Shown in pieces: positions 51,686 to 59,926 of a stretch of 64,000 nt of DNA (position 1 is the first letter of the stretch; every line of letters begins with the position of its first letter). The translations under genes were made by a program, and so were the position numbers. Source of the DNA: Streptomyces sp. NRRL F-5122 (lineage in GTDB: Bacteria; Actinomycetota; Actinomycetes; Streptomycetales; Streptomycetaceae); the NCBI RefSeq assembly GCF_001507435.1, contig NZ_LMWH01000001.1:124001-188000 (forward strand), given 5' to 3'. Below the pieces are notes generated by a model. It did not search any database. It was not told the DNA's origin and saw only the letters and a list, made by a program, of their open reading frames with translations.

Positions 51686-52734
51686 GTGAGGGTCCCTCCA
51701 CTCGCCTCGTACGCCCCCGACGCTACCGTGAGCAGTCGGGCGGCCTTCAGTTCGGTCTCCTGCCACTCCCCCTCCGGGTCGGATCCCCAGGTGATGCCCG
51801 CCCCCGCGCCGAAGCGCAGCACGGCGGCGTCGCCCGGAGTCCGGTCGATCCAGAACGTGCGGATGCCGACCGCCAGCTCCCCCACCCCCCGGTCCGCGTC
51901 GACCCAGCCGACACCGCCGCAGTAGGGGCCCCGGGGTGCGGTCTCCAGGGCGTCGATGATCCGCAGGGCGCTGGATTTGGGCGCACCCGTGATCGAGCCG
52001 GCCGGGAAGGTGGCGTCGAGCAGCTCCGGCCAGCCCACCTCCGCGCGCAGCTCGCCGCGGACCGTTGAGACGAGGTGCACCAGACCGGGATGCTTCTCGA
52101 CGGCGCACAGGTCGGGCACGGACACACTGCCGGAGGTGCAGACACGGCCGAGGTCGTTGCGGACCAGATCCACGATCATCACGTTCTCGGCGTAGTCCTT
52201 CTCCAGAAGGTCCTCCTCGGTGCGTCCGGTGCCCTTGATCGGGCCGGACTCGACACTCCGGCCGTCTCGGCGCAGGAAGAGCTCGGGGGAGGCGGTGGCG
52301 ACCTCCACCCCGTGTCCGGGAAGGCGGATCGTTCCTGCGTAGGGAGCAGGGTTGCCGCGCGCCAGCACGGCGGTCAGCGCGTCCACGTCCGCGTCGGCCG
52401 TCACCGGGGCGGAGAGCACCCGGCAGAGGTTCACCTGGTAGACCTCGCCGGTCGCGATGTGCTCGCGGATCTTGCGCACCCCCGCCGTGTACGCGTCGCG
52501 CTCGAGCGACGACGTCCAGTCACCGGTCGACGGGCCCCGCCATCGACCGGGCACCGGTGCGGGCACGGGCTCCTCCCGTACGTCCTGGAAGCGGGCGCAG
52601 GTCAGACGCCCCTCGTAGTCCGCGCAGACCGCCCAGAAACCGGTGGAGTCGAGGGCCGCGGGATCGTCGGTGACATCGAGGAGACCTGTGGCCACGCGGT
52701 CACCGAAACGTGCGAGAGGAGGGAGGTGGAGCAC
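51682..52734 (-). CDS. pabB: Aminodeoxychorismate synthase component I
   Basis: A ~350-aa chorismate-utilising enzyme. The C-terminal domain has VYQVNLCRVLSAP, SPELFLRRDGRSVESGPIKGTGRTEED (the PIKGT Lys is the covalent nucleophile in PabB, where anthranilate synthase has PIAGT), DLVRNDLGRVC and GSITGAPKSSALRIID. The glutaminase partner (pabA) is not in the window. The start is uncertain: GTG 52732-52734 (VLHLPPLARFGD) is used because it starts at the conserved LPPLARFG; an ATG at 52776 is possible. Coupled to pabC; a tRNA array lies upstream on the other strand. Confidence 0.9.
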   Translation of the reverse strand: MLHLPPLARFGDRVATGLLDVTDDPAALDSTGFWAVCADYEGRLTCARFQDVREEPVPAPVPGRWRGPSTGDWTSSLERDAYTAGVRKIREHIATGEVYQVNLCRVLSAPVTADADVDALTAVLARGNPAPYAGTIRLPGHGVEVATASPELFLRRDGRSVESGPIKGTGRTEEDLLEKDYAENVMIVDLVRNDLGRVCTSGSVSVPDLCAVEKHPGLVHLVSTVRGELRAEVGWPELLDATFPAGSITGAPKSSALRIIDALETAPRGPYCGGVGWVDADRGVGELAVGIRTFWIDRTPGDAAVLRFGAGAGITWGSDPEGEWQETELKAARLLTVASGAYEASGGTLT

Positions 52735-52841
52735 ACAGTCGAGTCTATGGCGGTGTCGCGCCGGTGGCCCGGACATGTCCCCGTGGGGCCCTGACCATGA
52801 CCTTGACCAGGTGCAGGGCAGCACGCTGCACAAACGCGTTT

Positions 52842-52869
52842 TTGTACTGGCTCCGGAATCCGCTAGAGT
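52842..52869 (+). promoter_or_regulatory. Housekeeping-type promoter for the tRNA array
   Basis: TTGTAC (52842-52847), 16-nt spacer, TAGAGT (52864-52869). Position fits transcription starting about 35 nt before tRNA-Gly. Match to the Streptomyces vegetative consensus (TTGACN, TAGNNT) is good. Confidence 0.65.
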
Positions 52870-52910
52870 TCAACTCGTCGCCGGGACGCGGGAGCGTACC
52901 GAAACGACAG

Positions 52911-52983
52911 GCGGACGTAGCTCAGTTGGTAGAGCGCAACCTTGCCAAGGTTGAGGTCGCGAGTTCGAGCCTCGTCGTCCGCT
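52911..52983 (+). tRNA. tRNA-Gly(GCC)
   Basis: 73 nt; acceptor gcggacg/cgtccgc, anticodon loop ttGCCaa in caacc-ggttg stem, T-arm gttcgag. No encoded CCA. First gene of the five-tRNA array. Confidence 0.96.
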
Positions 52984-53022
52984 CGAAGGAATCAGGGGAT
53001 CTTCCCGACCCCCTGCACTCCG

Positions 53023-53093
53023 GGTGGAGTGGCCGAGAGGCGAGGCAACGGCCTGCAAAGCCGTCTACACGGGTTCAAATCCCGTCTCCACCT
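53023..53093 (+). tRNA. tRNA-Cys(GCA)
   Basis: 71 nt; acceptor ggtggag/ctccacc, anticodon loop ctGCAaa, T-arm gttcaaatc. Discriminator base U, as expected for tRNA-Cys. Second gene of the array. Confidence 0.96.
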
Positions 53094-53097
53094 CCAA

Positions 53098-53169
53098 GGA
53101 CGATTAGCTCAGCGGGAGAGCGCTTCCCTGACACGGAAGAGGTCACTGGTTCAATCCCAGTATCGTCCA
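53098..53169 (+). tRNA. tRNA-Val(GAC), copy 1
   Basis: 72 nt; acceptor ggacgat/atcgtcc, anticodon loop ctGACac. Only 4 nt after tRNA-Cys. Identical to copy 3. Confidence 0.96.
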
Positions 53170-53188
53170 CTGGTCCGCGAGGATCCCC

Positions 53189-53260
53189 GCGCGATTAGCT
53201 CAGCGGGAGAGCGCTTCCCTGACACGGAAGAGGTCACTGGTTCAATCCCAGTATCGCGCA
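53189..53260 (+). tRNA. tRNA-Val(GAC), copy 2 with altered acceptor stem
   Basis: 72 nt; body identical to copies 1 and 3, but the acceptor stem is gcgcgat/atcgcgc. Positions 2 and 3 differ, and both partners (70, 71) have changed to keep pairing, so the gene is structurally sound. Confidence 0.95.
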
Positions 53261-53302
53261 CGCAGCAACCACGGCCGTCTCTGCCGAGCGGCCATGGCCC
53301 GA

Positions 53303-53374
53303 GGACGATTAGCTCAGCGGGAGAGCGCTTCCCTGACACGGAAGAGGTCACTGGTTCAATCCCAGTATCGTCCA
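53303..53374 (+). tRNA. tRNA-Val(GAC), copy 3
   Basis: 72 nt, same sequence as copy 1 (ggacgat/atcgtcc, loop ctGACac). Last tRNA of the array, followed by a shared terminator region at 53466-53495. Confidence 0.96.
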
Positions 53375-53465
53375 CCGGATCGAGGGTGGCCCGTACCGTG
53401 CGAAGAGCGCGGCCGAGCCACCCTCGTCGTTTTCCCTTGTCCTCGACGCGCGTTGCGGGACGACA

Positions 53466-53495
53466 AAGCCCCCCGGCCCTGTGGGCGGGGGGCTT
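53466..53495. terminator. Hairpin between tRNA array and zinc-ribbon gene
   Basis: A 9-bp stem (aagcccccc / ggggggctt) with an inner gccc/gggc stem. Placed 9 nt past the zinc-ribbon gene stop (minus) and ~90 nt after the last tRNA (plus), so it can serve both convergent units. Confidence 0.75.
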
Positions 53496-53504
53496 CTGCG
53501 TGCC

Positions 53505-53789
53505 TCAGCTGGAGAACAGCATGTGGCCGAAGCTCTTGTGGCGCTGGTGGCCGTAGTGCCCGTGCCCCCCGTGGCCGCCGTGCGGTGCGCCCCAGGCGGG
53601 GGCGGCAGGGTAGGCCTGCGGGGCGGGCGGGGGCGGCGGAGCGGGCTGCGTCCACTGGGACTCCAGGCGGGTCAGCGCCTCGAGCTCCCCGTAGTCCAGG
53701 AAGATGCCGCGGCAACCGCTGCACTGCTCGATCTGGACGCCGTTGCGGTTGTACGTGTGCATCGGCGCATGACACTTCGGACACTGCAT
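53505..53789 (-). CDS. Small zinc-ribbon protein (zf-TFIIB type)
   Basis: A 94-aa protein with two CxxC knuckles: QCPKCHAPMHTY and EQCSGCRGIFLDYGELEAL, the zf-TFIIB/YjdJ-like layout. Then a Pro/Ala/Gly linker and a His/Gly-rich tail (GGHGGHGHYGHQRH) that might bind metal. Starts at ATG 53787-53789. Function unknown; the domain occurs in many small bacterial proteins. Confidence 0.82.
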   Translation of the reverse strand: MQCPKCHAPMHTYNRNGVQIEQCSGCRGIFLDYGELEALTRLESQWTQPAPPPPPAPQAYPAAPAWGAPHGGHGGHGHYGHQRHKSFGHMLFSS

Positions 53790-53887
53790 GGTCGGCTCAA
53801 CTCCTCGCCGGTCGGTGGTGCTTCGCCAGGTAGGGACTCACTTCCGTGCTGGCCGGTTGCAGCCTACGTCCTTCACCCTCGCGCCAA

Positions 53888-54805
53888 CTACGGCACTTCG
53901 GCACTCATTCGAACACACGCTTGGACGACGGCCTGCTCCACCTCGTCCAGGGGACGGTCCGCTGTGACCGACTTGGCGACGGCCAGCGCCGCAGTCTGCA
54001 CGGTGAGGGCGCGGGCGGGGACGTCGAGCGCGGCCCAGGGGTCACCGTCGAGCGGGACGGCCGGTCCGCCCTCCTGCCGGTAGGCGGTGAGGAACCGGGA
54101 CCACTCGTCGGGCGGAAGCAGCCCGCAGGCGTACCACGCGGCCGGCCGGGCCAGGTCCCAGGCCGGGTCGCCCGCACCGAGGTCGTCGACGTCGATGAGG
54201 AGCCAGGAGCCGGCGTCCGGGGGGTGGCGCACGAGCTGGCCGAGGTGGAGGTCGCCGTGGCACAGAGCGCGCGGGGGCGGCGGGGCCGCCTCGTCGCGGG
54301 CCCACGCCGGGAGGGCCGCCCAGGCCTTGAGCACGGGCTCGGCGGCAGGGTGCGGGCCGGCCGCGCCCATGCGCCGGATCGCACGGGCGGCCTTGGCCGG
54401 CCCCCGCATGGGCGGCAGGCCTGCGGGCACGGGGGCCCGGTGCAGCCGGGCGAGGAGGCGCGCGGCGGCCTCCCAGGGGGCGGCCTCAGGGCGGTCGGGG
54501 TCGACCGGGGTGCCGTAGGGCCAGAAGGTCACGAGGCGACCGTGGAGGGTGACCGGAGTGGCGTCGAGGGGGGCGAGCAGGGTGCCGCCGAGGCGGGTGG
54601 CCGCGGCGAGGCGGAGCGAGAGCTCGGCGGGGTCGGTGCCCGGCGCATGGGCCTTGGCGACGGTGGCGCCGTGGCGGACGACGGCGGCGGTGTCGCTGCG
54701 CTCTGCGAGGACCGCGTCCGAGGTCGTGCACCTGCACTCCGCATCGGGGTTCGAGTGCACCGTGGCACGTGCTCGTGCGGCGAGTGCGGGCAGGAGTGCG
54801 TTCAT
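53888..54805 (-). CDS. Aminoglycoside phosphotransferase-like kinase
   Basis: A 305-aa APH/choline-kinase-fold protein. Catalytic CHGDLHLGQLV (~195-205) and metal-binding LLIDVDDLGAGDPAWDLARP are present; the N-terminal nucleotide loop is degenerate. Substrate not predictable: such proteins phosphorylate small hydroxyl compounds, and resistance is not implied. ATG (54803-54805) follows CGAGGG. It is separated from its upstream neighbour by a terminator (54860-54894). Confidence 0.82.
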   Translation of the reverse strand: MNALLPALAARARATVHSNPDAECRCTTSDAVLAERSDTAAVVRHGATVAKAHAPGTDPAELSLRLAAATRLGGTLLAPLDATPVTLHGRLVTFWPYGTPVDPDRPEAAPWEAAARLLARLHRAPVPAGLPPMRGPAKAARAIRRMGAAGPHPAAEPVLKAWAALPAWARDEAAPPPPRALCHGDLHLGQLVRHPPDAGSWLLIDVDDLGAGDPAWDLARPAAWYACGLLPPDEWSRFLTAYRQEGGPAVPLDGDPWAALDVPARALTVQTAALAVAKSVTADRPLDEVEQAVVQACVRMSAEVP

Positions 54806-54859
54806 GGGCCCTCGGAGTGTACGTACGGCTGTGCGGGGAGCGTACGCCGCGAACAGGAC

Positions 54860-54894
54860 AACGCCCGCGCAGCTCCCCAGCTGCGCGGGCGTTT
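54860..54894 (-). terminator. 15-bp perfect hairpin terminator
   Basis: Arms aacgcccgcgcagct and agctgcgcgggcgtt with loop cccc, between the 69-aa membrane protein gene and the APH-like gene (both minus). aa/tt at the base gives a minimal U-run. Confidence 0.8.
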
Positions 54895-54979
54895 GTGCCG
54901 TCCGCCGCACCCCCGTCCCCACGGGGTCTTATGGGTGGATGTCCCCGCCCGGACCGCTCTTCCGGGCCTGGGGCGCCGC

Positions 54980-55189
54980 TCAGCGCCCCAGCATCACACC
55001 CACGGACGACGCTTGTGTGACCACTGCATCCCAGCCGCCGAAGGCGTATACGAGCAGGGCCGCCAGGGGAAGGACCATCGCTGTCGCCACCAGCGGGTGG
55101 CGGCGGCTCGAACGGCCGGTGCCGAACGCGGCGCCGTATGCCTTGCGTCCCTGCATGCGGATCAGCGTCCGCGGTGCCGTCTGGGCCAT
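54980..55189 (-). CDS. 69-aa single-pass membrane protein
   Basis: A basic N-terminus (TLIRMQGRKAYG, GRSSRRHPL) is followed by one TM helix (VATAMVLPLAALLVYAFGGW) and a short polar tail. GGAGAGGGACC immediately precedes the ATG (55187-55189), a strong ribosome site supporting it as a real gene. I recognise no family. It ends ~85 nt before a strong terminator. Confidence 0.72.
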   Translation of the reverse strand: MAQTAPRTLIRMQGRKAYGAAFGTGRSSRRHPLVATAMVLPLAALLVYAFGGWDAVVTQASSVGVMLGR

Positions 55190-55388
55190 GGTCCCTCTCC
55201 TGACCGTTGTGCTGTTGTCCTTGGCAGCGGCGGGTGTCTGACCTCGGGGGACGAGTGCTGCACCCGCCGCTTGACCTCAAATCTAGGTGCCGGGCCGACG
55301 GGGGGCGTCATGCCCTCGTACCGATTGCCTGGCCTCCCGGAGGATGACCGATGACCTGCGGTGTACTCCCCTGGGTGGAGACGAGGTC

Positions 55389-55664
55389 CTAGGTCTCGGG
55401 GTCTTCCCCGAGGGGACGCCCCGAACGTCCCCCGTGCTCCGATGCGTCCTCCCGCGGGACCGGCTGCTCCACGAGCGCCAGCACCCGGTTCGCCATGAAC
55501 CGGGCGGTGCGCACGACGGAGCCGTTCCGGGTGACTTCGCTCACTTCCACCACTCCCCTGCGCACCGCCGTCTCCACCCGGCGGCCCGCCCTGCTCGCCA
55601 CGACCTCGTAGGTGCGCGTCGTGTCCCCGGCGTCCACGACTATCTCCACACGATCACCCTTCAC
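55389..55664 (-). CDS. Small conserved-looking protein, unknown
   Basis: A 91-aa protein: beta-rich N-terminal two-thirds (VEIVVDAGDTTRTYEVVASR, AVRRGVVEVSEVTRNGSVVR) and an acidic, probably disordered tail (EQPVPREDASEHGGRSGRP). GTG start (55662-55664). It lies upstream of, and divergent from, the Ser/Thr kinase gene. Function unknown. Confidence 0.65.
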   Translation of the reverse strand: MKGDRVEIVVDAGDTTRTYEVVASRAGRRVETAVRRGVVEVSEVTRNGSVVRTARFMANRVLALVEQPVPREDASEHGGRSGRPLGEDPET

Positions 55665-55860
55665 GGGCTCAATCCCCCTTCCGCCGCGGGAGGTTGGGAT
55701 CACAGGCAGCACAAGGCCGGCCTGTTTGCGCCTCCCCTGACCACCCCTCAAGTCTCGCACCCGGCAGTGACAATCGATCGGGGCGAGAGGGCGCGGCCTC
55801 TGCGCGCACCCGGCCGCGGAAACGTAAGCTGTGGCTCGTCAGACGGACCGGGCAGCGGGG

Positions 55861-57168
55861 ATGGACATGGCGATGATGCGCCTGAGGCGTGAGGACCCGC
55901 GTGTCGTCGGCTCGTTCAGGCTCCACCGGCGGCTCGGCGCGGGCGGGATGGGCGTCGTCTACCTCGGTTCCGACAAACGGGGCCAGCGGGTGGCGCTGAA
56001 GGTGATCCGGCCGGACCTGGCGGAGGATCAGGAGTTCCGGTCGCGGTTCGCACGCGAGGTCTCGGCGGCACGGCGGATCCGGGGCGGATGCACGGCGCGG
56101 CTCGTGGCCGCGGACCTGGAGGCGGACCGTCCGTGGTTCGCCACACAGTACGTGCCCGGCCCCTCCCTGCACGACAAGGTGGCCGAGGAGGGCGCTCTGT
56201 CGGCCGCCGACGTGGCCGCGGTGGGCGCCGCACTGTCCGAGGGCCTCGTCGCGGTGCACGAGGCCGGGGTCGTCCACCGCGACCTGAAGCCGTCCAACAT
56301 CCTGCTGTCCCCAAAGGGGCCGCGGATCATCGACTTCGGCATCGCCTGGGCGACCGGCGCCTCGACGCTCACGCATGTCGGCACGGCCGTCGGATCGCCC
56401 GGTTTCCTCGCCCCCGAGCAGGTTCGCGGTGCGGCCGTCACCCCGGCCACGGACGTGTTCTCGCTGGGCGCCACGCTGGCGTACGCGGCGACCGGTGACT
56501 CGCCCTTCGGGCACGGCAGTTCCGAGGTCATGCTCTACCGGGTCGTGCACGAGGACCCGCAGCTGCACGGCGTGCCCGACGCCCTGGCCCCGCTCGTCCG
56601 CGCCTGTCTGGCGAAGGACCCCGAGGAGCGGCCGAGCACCCTCCAACTCTCGCTCCGCCTCAAGGAGATCGCGACTCGGGAGGCCCAGGGCCTCGTGGAC
56701 GCGCGGCCGACCGCGCAGTCCGGTGGACCTGACCGGCCCACCGGGCGGCTGGCGGAGCAGTACGCCGACCAGCGCACCGTACGGCGCCCCCCGGGGCCGG
56801 GCACTCCCCCGCCCCGCAGCAACGGCTCACGGCCGGGGTCGCGCCCGACGCCGGTCCAGCGCACCGCGCCCCGCTCCGGCGGTCGTCCCGCACCGCGCAG
56901 CGGGGCCGGACGTCCCGCGCCGCGGACCACCGGGACAGGCCGGCGGCCGGCCAACCCACGACTGCTGCGCCAGCGGCTGTTCGTCTTCGTGGTGGTGACG
57001 CTGCTGGTGGCACTCGGCATCGCGGCGGCCCAGGGCTGTCAGGGCCCGGCGCGTGGCCTGGACCGCGGGGACATGCGCCGGGAGGTGGGCCAGGAGCGGT
57101 TGTACGCCCCTCCCACGGGTGAGGCGATGGCCGACCGGCACGCGGGCGGGCCGAGCGCGGCGGGCTGA
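55861..57168 (+). CDS. Transmembrane Ser/Thr protein kinase (PknB-like, no sensor domain)
   Basis: A 435-aa kinase with all Hanks motifs: LGAGGMGVVYLG (~25), Lys in VALKVI (~44), VVHRDLKPSNILL (~138), IIDFGIA (~157), LAPEQV and DVFSLGATL. A Pro/Arg/Gly-rich linker (~285-370) leads to one TM helix (~374-393, LFVFVVVTLLVALGIAAAQ) and a ~40-residue external tail with no PASTA or other sensor fold. The start (ATG 55861-55863) is chosen near conserved RLRREDPRVVGSFRL; internal ATGs at codons 3, 5 and 6 are alternatives. Substrates unknown. Confidence 0.9.
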   Translation: MDMAMMRLRREDPRVVGSFRLHRRLGAGGMGVVYLGSDKRGQRVALKVIRPDLAEDQEFRSRFAREVSAARRIRGGCTARLVAADLEADRPWFATQYVPGPSLHDKVAEEGALSAADVAAVGAALSEGLVAVHEAGVVHRDLKPSNILLSPKGPRIIDFGIAWATGASTLTHVGTAVGSPGFLAPEQVRGAAVTPATDVFSLGATLAYAATGDSPFGHGSSEVMLYRVVHEDPQLHGVPDALAPLVRACLAKDPEERPSTLQLSLRLKEIATREAQGLVDARPTAQSGGPDRPTGRLAEQYADQRTVRRPPGPGTPPPRSNGSRPGSRPTPVQRTAPRSGGRPAPRSGAGRPAPRTTGTGRRPANPRLLRQRLFVFVVVTLLVALGIAAAQGCQGPARGLDRGDMRREVGQERLYAPPTGEAMADRHAGGPSAAG

Positions 57169-57190
57169 CGGGCGATCAGCGCGAGGCGTC

Positions 57191-57212
57191 CGCGGTCGTC
57201 CCGGCGACCGCG
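57191..57212. terminator. Hairpin between kinase and NUDIX genes
   Basis: An 8-bp perfect stem (cgcggtcg / cgaccgcg) with 6-nt loop in the 63-nt convergent gap; it can act for both genes. Confidence 0.55.
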
Positions 57213-57231
57213 TCCGCACCCGCGGCGGCCG

Positions 57232-57624
57232 TCACAGCCCCGGAAGGATCCGTTCGAAGAACTCACGGTCGCCGTCGAAGATCAGATCCATCGCCAGGTA
57301 CTCCTCGACGGTGACCCAGCGGGCCTCGGCCACCTCCCCGGGGTCGGCGACCACCTCGTCCGTGCCCACCGCCGCGGTCCACCAGTGGAGGCGGAAGACG
57401 CCGTCGTCGGTCTCGGACTCCCAGACCTTCGCCAGCGGTGCGACGGTCAGACCGACCTCCTCGCGGACCTCCCTGACCAGGGCCTCCTCCTGGGTCTCCC
57501 CGGGCTCGAGCTTGCCGCTGAGCGGCGCCCAGTAACCGGAGCGACGCGCCTCGGGCCCGCGTTTGACGACGAGCACCCGGTCACCGCGCCGCAGCACGGC
57601 GACGATCGCCTCCCGCAGGGCCAT
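57232..57624 (-). CDS. NUDIX hydrolase
   Basis: A 130-aa protein with a complete NUDIX box GKLEPGETQEEALVREVREEVGL (given in parts: GKLEPGE, REVREE, GL). Hydrolyses a nucleoside diphosphate linked to another moiety; the substrate is not predictable. ATG 57622-57624. It lies 11 nt after the RNA methyltransferase gene on the same strand, so they are co-transcribed and end at the 57191-57212 hairpin. Confidence 0.88.
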   Translation of the reverse strand: MALREAIVAVLRRGDRVLVVKRGPEARRSGYWAPLSGKLEPGETQEEALVREVREEVGLTVAPLAKVWESETDDGVFRLHWWTAAVGTDEVVADPGEVAEARWVTVEEYLAMDLIFDGDREFFERILPGL

Positions 57625-57635
57625 CGGGCTCCTCC

Positions 57636-58454
57636 TCAGGGCAGGGGGCGACCGGTGGCCACCGCGTAGAAGGCGACGGCCGCCGCCGCTCCCACATTGA
57701 GTGAGTCGACCCCGTGCGCCATGGGGATGCGCACCCATTCGTCCGCGGCGACCAGCGCCTGCGTGGACAGACCGTCGCCCTCCGCGCCGAGCATCAGCGC
57801 GACCCGCTCCATCTTGTGCGGCGCGGTCTCGTCGAGGGTCTTGGCCTTCTCGTCGGGGGTGAGGGCGAGCAGCGCGAATCCGGCCTCGCGCACCGACTCC
57901 AGGCCCTTGGGCCAGGTCTCGAGGCGTGCGTACGGCACCGAGAAGACCGCGCCCATGGAGACCTTCACGCTGCGGCGGTAGAGCGGGTCGGCGCAGTCGG
58001 GCGACAGCAGGACCGCATCCATCCCGAGGGCCGCGGCGGAGCGGAAGATGGCGCCGATATTGGTGTGGTCGTTCACGGATTCCATGACCACCACACGACG
58101 GGCGGTGGACAGGAGCTCGTCCGCCGTCGGCAGTGGTCTGCGCTGCATCGAGGCGAGCGCGCCACGGTGGACGTGGTAGCCGGTGACCTGCTCGGCGAGT
58201 TCCGGGCTGACGGCGTACACCGGCGCCGGGAGCTCGTCGATGACGTCCCGCATGACGTCGACCCACTTGGCGGAGAGCAGCATGGAGCGCATCTCGTAGC
58301 CGGCGTCCTTGGCGCGTCTGATGACCTTCTCGCCCTCGGCGATGAACAGGCCCTCGGCGGGTTCGCGCTTGCGGCGCAACTCCACATCGGTCAGACCCGT
58401 GTAGTCGCCGAGGCGCGGGTCGTCGGGGTCCTCAACGGTGATGAGATCGGCCAC
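57636..58454 (-). CDS. SpoU/TrmH-family RNA 2'-O-methyltransferase
   Basis: A 272-aa SPOUT-fold SAM-dependent methyltransferase. N-terminal substrate-binding domain (LFIAEGEKVIRRAKDAG). The catalytic domain has motif 1 VMESVNDHTNIGAIFRSAAALG (as VNDHTNIG, FRSAAALG), motif 2 LMLGAEGDGLS and motif 3 IPMAHGVDSLNVGAAAAVA, which form the trefoil knot. The RNA target (tRNA or rRNA ribose) is unknown. GTG start (58452-58454). Co-transcribed with the NUDIX gene; the CysG-like gene follows upstream with a 63-nt gap. Confidence 0.9.
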   Translation of the reverse strand: MADLITVEDPDDPRLGDYTGLTDVELRRKREPAEGLFIAEGEKVIRRAKDAGYEMRSMLLSAKWVDVMRDVIDELPAPVYAVSPELAEQVTGYHVHRGALASMQRRPLPTADELLSTARRVVVMESVNDHTNIGAIFRSAAALGMDAVLLSPDCADPLYRRSVKVSMGAVFSVPYARLETWPKGLESVREAGFALLALTPDEKAKTLDETAPHKMERVALMLGAEGDGLSTQALVAADEWVRIPMAHGVDSLNVGAAAAVAFYAVATGRPLP

Positions 58455-58517
58455 AGGGTGATACTGCCTTGTCCTGGGAGTGGTGCCAACGGCTGGAACG
58501 GGCCGGGTTACCCCGGG

Positions 58518-59750
58518 TTACTCGACAGGCCGCGGAGCGGCCTTCACGACCTCGCCGATGACGATGACGGCCGGCGGCTTCACGCCCTCGGCCCGCACGG
58601 TTGCGGCGACCGTGGCGAGGGTGGCGTCGACGCGGCGCTGGGCCGCCGTCGTGCCTTCCTGGACCAGGGCGACCGGGGTGTCGGCGGCCTTGCCGTGGCC
58701 GACGAGCGTCTCGGCGATCTTCCCGATCTTGTCGACGCCCATGAGGATCACCAGCGTGCCGGTGAGCCGGGCAAGGGAGGGCCAGTCGACCAGGGACCGC
58801 TCGTCGTCCGGAGCGACATGGCCGCTGACCACCGTGAACTCGTGTGCGACACCCCGGTGGGTGACCGGGATGCCGGCCGCGCCCGGCACCGAGATCGAAC
58901 TGGAGATGCCGGGAACCACCGTGCAGGAGATGCCCGCCTCGGCGAGCGCCTGCACCTCCTCCATGCCGCGGCCGAAGACGAACGGGTCCCCGCCCTTGAG
59001 CCGCACGACCGACCTGCCCTGCCGGGCGTGCTCGATCAGGGCGTCGTTGATGGCCTCCTGGGCCATGGCACGGCCGTACGGGATCTTCGCCGCGTCGATC
59101 ACCTCGACGTGCGGCGGGAGTTCGGCGAGGAGATCACGAGGACCGAGGCGGTCCGCGATGACCACGTCGGCCTCGGCGAGCAGGCGGCGGCCGCGGACCG
59201 TGATCAGGTCCGGGTCGCCGGGGCCGCCCCCGACCAGCGCGACACCGGGGGTGCGGGTGCGGTGGTGCGGTGCGACGAGCGTGCCGGCGCGCAGGCCCTC
59301 GACGACGGCGTCGCGGATGGCGGCGGTGTGCCGCGGGTCGCGGCCCTTCGCGGCGGTGGTGAGGACGGCGACGGTGACGCCTTCGCTGTGACCGGTCGCC
59401 GGGGTCCAGGCGGTGGCCGCGTCGGCGTCGTCGGAGCGCACGCACCACACACGGTGGCGCTCGGCCTCGGCTGAGGCGGCGGCGTTGGCCTCGGGATCAC
59501 TGCTGGCGATCAGGGCGTACCAGGCCCCCTCCAGATCCCCGGGCCGGAACGGGCGCCTCAGCCAAGTGATCTCTCCCGCGTCCGCCATGGCCTCGACCGA
59601 GGGTGTCGCCTCAGGTGACACGAGCAGTACGTCGGCGCCCGCCGCGATCAGGGCCGGAAGTCGGCGCTGGGCGACCTGGCCGCCGCCGAGAACGACCACA
59701 CGACGACCGGAGAGACGGAGCCCTACGGGGTAAGGGGGGTGTTCGGCCAT
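58518..59750 (-). CDS. CysG-like: precorrin-2 dehydrogenase/uroporphyrinogen-III C-methyltransferase fusion
   Basis: A 410-aa bifunctional enzyme. The N-terminal ~115 residues form a Rossmann domain with GGGQVAQRRLPALI (precorrin-2 dehydrogenase, as in CysG_N), and the SUMT domain starts near 170 with VALVGGGPGDPDLITVRG. Further SUMT signatures are VVIADRLGPRDLL, VRLKGGDPFVFGRG and GIPVTHRGVAHEFTVVSGH. It makes precorrin-2 (and sirohydrochlorin) for siroheme and corrinoids. GAGGAG lies upstream of the ATG (59748-59750). The BluB-CobT fusion is the next gene upstream on the same strand, separated by a terminator hairpin. Confidence 0.9.
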   Translation of the reverse strand: MAEHPPYPVGLRLSGRRVVVLGGGQVAQRRLPALIAAGADVLLVSPEATPSVEAMADAGEITWLRRPFRPGDLEGAWYALIASSDPEANAAASAEAERHRVWCVRSDDADAATAWTPATGHSEGVTVAVLTTAAKGRDPRHTAAIRDAVVEGLRAGTLVAPHHRTRTPGVALVGGGPGDPDLITVRGRRLLAEADVVIADRLGPRDLLAELPPHVEVIDAAKIPYGRAMAQEAINDALIEHARQGRSVVRLKGGDPFVFGRGMEEVQALAEAGISCTVVPGISSSISVPGAAGIPVTHRGVAHEFTVVSGHVAPDDERSLVDWPSLARLTGTLVILMGVDKIGKIAETLVGHGKAADTPVALVQEGTTAAQRRVDATLATVAATVRAEGVKPPAVIVIGEVVKAAPRPVE

Positions 59751-59890
59751 GGCGGTACGGCTCCTCGTCCAGGCGATGCGGAAGACGGCCCCTACGCCTT
59801 TGGAGCGGCCCTGACGTGGGAATTTTACGTTCGGCCCGGCCGGATGGCGCAGGTGGGTGCGCCCGGTGGACAGGACCGGGACGGATCGCG

Positions 59891-59918
59891 GGGAACCCGG
59901 GCCCGGCGCCCGGGTCCC
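59891..59918 (-). terminator. Hairpin after the BluB-CobT gene
   Basis: A stem of ggg-(bulge a)-acccgggc with gcccgggt-ccc, loop ccggc, 9 nt beyond the stop. It separates the fusion gene from the CysG-like gene. Confidence 0.7.
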
Positions 59919-59926
59919 GTCCCCGC

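Noticed and set aside
53888..54805. Aminoglycoside-resistance gene
   Set aside because: Only the kinase fold is supported; APH-like proteins with unrelated substrates are common in Streptomyces core regions.
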